From positions 1-39,801 of IMG/VR virus record IMGVR_UViG_3300035698_005042: a stretch of 39,801 nt of DNA. The stretch is one strand, 5' to 3'. Positions within the stretch are counted from its first letter, which is position 1. Each line of letters opens with the position of its first letter. Of the stretch, positions 38,007 through 39,801 are shown piece after piece. This DNA is from a virus. The translations under genes were made by a program, and so were the position numbers. A model generated the notes under the pieces. That model did no database searches and was not told where the DNA came from. It saw nothing but the letters and a program-made list of their open reading frames with translations.

Positions 38007-38965
38007 TACAAATCTCCATTGCCCTCATGCATTTCTTGCTCTGCAGCACGGGATGCTTGATTTTGTTCGTCCTCTAGCTTCTTAACTTCTATTGCTGCTT
38101 CTACGCATCTTTCCATACCTGTTAAATAGCTGGTAGAAATAGCCCATCCTAAAATTACTCCCGCTCTATATCCTAGTAAATTTTGGTTCTTTATCTGACC
38201 TTCTCTTTCAACTGTATTAGTTGTCTTGATTGGCCTATCAACAAACCGTTTAACTGTAGCCATTGTATCGTTTACAGTCCACCCAGATTTTCCTATGATG
38301 TTAATTATCGGTAATGGATTGCCTTTTAGTTCTTCAATAGGATAGGTTTTCTTACAGGCTAAATATATCGCCTCGGCTACGTCCTCTACATACACATACT
38401 GCCTACTTTGTTTACCATCTCCATGAATCAAAATCGTTTCTCCACGCAAAGCCTTGTTAATTGCTACAGCATTAAATAGACTGTCTCTCATACCCGGACC
38501 ATAGAACGTGCCTAACCTAAGTATGCATCCCTCAATCTTGCCTACGCAACCCAGCACCTTCTCTCCTGCTAGTTTAGACCAAGCATAAGTTTCAGTAGGA
38601 ATAGGCATGTCATCCTCATCTATTCGTTCGCGAGTTGATTGATTACCGTACGCGCAGCAGGTAGAGATGTAGATGATTGGTATATCTAGGATTGAGCAGA
38701 TTCTACCAATGAAATAAGTTCCCTGCACATTGATAGAAAAGTTCTTGTCTATGTTCTTCTCCGAGTCGTATAGATCCGCTACTGCTGCTGCGTGCACGAC
38801 AACATCCGGCTTTTCAGAAGCACATACTGTGTAAAACTGATCTCTATCTAAAATGTCATTGCCATTAGATACATCATAGTTAATGAATTGATCGCCAGCC
38901 TTCTCTACTTGCGCCTTTATGTATTGACCAAGGAAGCCTGAACCACCTGTGCAAAGTATTTTCAT
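38006..38965 (-). CDS. SDR sugar epimerase/dehydratase
   Basis: 319 residues from ATG 38965, chosen because ATGA couples it to the preceding small gene. TGGSGFLG (6-13) binds NAD(P). The active site is S101-T102 (ISTCCAYG) plus Y127 and K131 (YAWSK). This is an extended SDR acting on a nucleotide sugar; the exact reaction cannot be set. It fits a sugar biosynthesis block. Confidence 0.8.
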   Translation of the reverse strand: MKILCTGGSGFLGQYIKAQVEKAGDQFINYDVSNGNDILDRDQFYTVCASEKPDVVVHAAAVADLYDSEKNIDKNFSINVQGTYFIGRICSILDIPIIYISTCCAYGNQSTRERIDEDDMPIPTETYAWSKLAGEKVLGCVGKIEGCILRLGTFYGPGMRDSLFNAVAINKALRGETILIHGDGKQSRQYVYVEDVAEAIYLACKKTYPIEELKGNPLPIINIIGKSGWTVNDTMATVKRFVDRPIKTTNTVEREGQIKNQNLLGYRAGVILGWAISTSYLTGMERCVEAAIEVKKLEDEQNQASRAAEQEMHEGNGDL

Positions 38966-39075
38966 ACCACGGTGCGCCAATCATCGCACATGATGTCTGT
39001 TTGACTTGCCAACCATGGACACCGCGTTCCATTTTTACATGTGTTCTTGCTAGCTTTCCAATCTTCTTTCTTCAT
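38962..39075 (-). CDS. Small Cys-containing protein (37 aa)
   Basis: ATG 39075 has GGGAGAAG upstream and its TGA overlaps the SDR ATG (ATGA). MKKEDWKASKNTCKNGTRCP, then WLASQTDIMCDDWRTVV: three Cys. Function unknown, but the coupling fixes the SDR start. Confidence 0.6.
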   Translation of the reverse strand: MKKEDWKASKNTCKNGTRCPWLASQTDIMCDDWRTVV

Positions 39076-39076
39076 T

Positions 39077-39345
39077 TTACTTCTCCCTCGCCTTATCAAT
39101 AGCCGCTAGCTTCCTTACCAAATCATTACCATAATCCCTGAGGCTTGCATGTTTTTCAGCCAATGATTTCATCTCTGCCGTTGCTCGCTTCAAAGCTTCT
39201 AGTAGCATCTCTTCTTCGTTCTCTTCAGTTACATGATTCTCGTAAAAATCACTAATCCTTGATGCTATTCTAGCACATGAGGAGCTATTTTCTCTGCTTC
39301 TGTTATCCTGTTTCTAGTTGCTTCTAAGTATTTTTTATTGCTCAT
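39077..39345 (-). pseudogene. Small helical protein, frame broken by one base
   Basis: ATG 39345 is coupled by ATGA to the upstream gene and reads MSNKKYLEATRNRITEAEKI before a TAG at 39265. A second frame is open from before that stop and continues ARIASRISDFYENHVTEENE to TAA at 39077, just before the next gene. The span of 269 bases is one short of a multiple of three. A single missing base near GAGAAAAT (about 39286) would restore an 89-residue helical protein. An ATG at 39208 could start the second half alone. Confidence 0.5.
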
Positions 39346-39758
39346 TCTAGTTCAAACTTCCCCTCTATTTGTTTTATTGAGTTCTTCGGTATATATATAT
39401 TCGCATCTATAGCATTCTTTCTTAACGCATCTAGCTTTGAATCATACCGCCGTACGTGGTACTTGAACTCTACTCTAGGGTTGATATTGTCAAAATATAT
39501 AGTACATAAAGAATGTGGTTTTTTAATACTATTGATTCCACCATCTTCTTTTTTTATATAAAAATAATAAGAGTTTCTATTACCAATATAACCCGAGCCT
39601 AAGAAAAGCGATCCCTGTATTTCTTTGCCACTATTCAAATTAACTAAGGAATACGAGCTTTCTATTTCCGGACCAGTAGCGATATAACTTACACGGCTAA
39701 TTACGATAAGCATTAGTATGATAGGAATTAATACCAGAAACTTTTCGACTTTACTCAT
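39342..39758 (-). CDS. Membrane-anchored hypothetical protein
   Basis: 138 residues: one N-terminal membrane segment (about residues 7-24), then a domain outside with GKEIQGSLFLGSGYIGNRNS and YYFYIKKEDGG, a beta-type pattern I have seen as a conserved phage hypothetical. AGGAGGAG is upstream. Could be an envelope protein acting in host takeover or superinfection exclusion; unproven. The first 28 codons repeat at 1-84. Confidence 0.65.
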   Translation of the reverse strand: MSKVEKFLVLIPIILMLIVISRVSYIATGPEIESSYSLVNLNSGKEIQGSLFLGSGYIGNRNSYYFYIKKEDGGINSIKKPHSLCTIYFDNINPRVEFKYHVRRYDSKLDALRKNAIDANIYIPKNSIKQIEGKFELE

Positions 39759-39801
39759 TTATCAATCTCCTCCTGCTATATCACGATATATCAATCTTGA
39801 T
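39675..39801. repeat. 127-bp terminal direct repeat (right copy)
   Basis: Identical to bases 1-127; see the left copy. It contains the first 28 codons of the 39342-39758 gene and the last bases of the 107-395 gene. Confidence 0.95.

Noticed and set aside
1-39801. tRNA genes, reverse transcriptase/diversity element, integrase or repressor
   Set aside because: I looked for these and found no supporting motif; gaps are short and filled by small genes, promoters or hairpins.

Overview
The window is an essentially complete, circularly assembled genome of a tailed bacteriophage. Its first 127 bases are repeated exactly as its last 127 bases (1-127 = 39675-39801), which joins the ends into a circle of 39,674 bp. 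The DNA is AT-rich, and almost every gene is on the minus strand with a good Shine-Dalgarno sequence and tight ATGA or TAATG start/stop overlaps. Recognisable genes include terminase, a portal fused to a Mu-F-like domain, protease/scaffold, capsid, major tail protein, frameshifted tail chaperones and a tape measure. This points to a long-tailed (siphovirus-like) particle with Mu-like head genes. I see no integrase, transposase, CI-like repressor, RNA polymerase, DNA polymerase or tRNA gene, so a lytic phage using host polymerases is most likely. The host cannot be named from the sequence; Shine-Dalgarno use and TTGACA/TATAAT promoters only say it is a bacterium with ordinary sigma70-type transcription.

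Layout in the direction of transcription (right to left). A strong promoter at 14904-14932 drives the early block (14.8 to 3.2 kb): small Cys-rich proteins, an MmpS-like lipoprotein, a RecA-like ATPase beside a RecB-like nuclease, a second PD-(D/E)XK nuclease, a YopX protein, a DNA methyltransferase, a lambda-O-like replication initiator with internal repeats that may be the origin, a helicase-loader-like protein, an HNH protein and many small zinc-ribbon proteins. A promoter at 3110-3139 with a long hairpin leader then opens a sugar/modification block. This runs through the assembly junction: radical SAM/SPASM enzyme, SpsF-like cytidylyltransferase fused to a GT2 glycosyltransferase, (junction), SDR sugar epimerase/dehydratase, DAHP-synthase-like enzyme, and a zinc-ribbon methyltransferase with TPRs. 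It leads into the terminase genes (34.3-32.2 kb). A promoter at 32192-32220 starts the head and tail genes (32.1-16.4 kb), followed by lysis-type genes (16.4-15.5 kb). The only clear plus-strand gene, an M15-type peptidase (15042-15437), faces them from a divergent promoter region.

The most interesting theme is glycosylation. A DUF115/Maf-like protein, from the family that puts CMP-activated nonulosonic acids on flagellin, lies one small gene away from the major tail protein. Elsewhere the genome carries a PEP-condensing DAHP/KDO8P-type synthase, a CMP-sugar synthetase-like domain fused to a glycosyltransferase, an SDR enzyme and a sugar-methyltransferase-like protein. Together these could make and attach an ulosonic-acid-type sugar to the virion or to the host surface. 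The DUF115 start codon lies inside a perfect 18-bp palindrome, suggesting translational control. This link is inference from gene content and position.

Other unusual points are a canonical A AAA AAC frameshift site in the tail chaperone pair, a nested scaffold start inside the protease gene, and a YopX gene whose conserved C-terminus is only reached by a -1 shift at A7. Two further small genes are each broken by a single base. There is also a 212-bp hexanucleotide repeat encoding a Gly-Asn/Gly-Tyr protein, and nine or more tiny genes that are supported only by start/stop coupling and Shine-Dalgarno sites.
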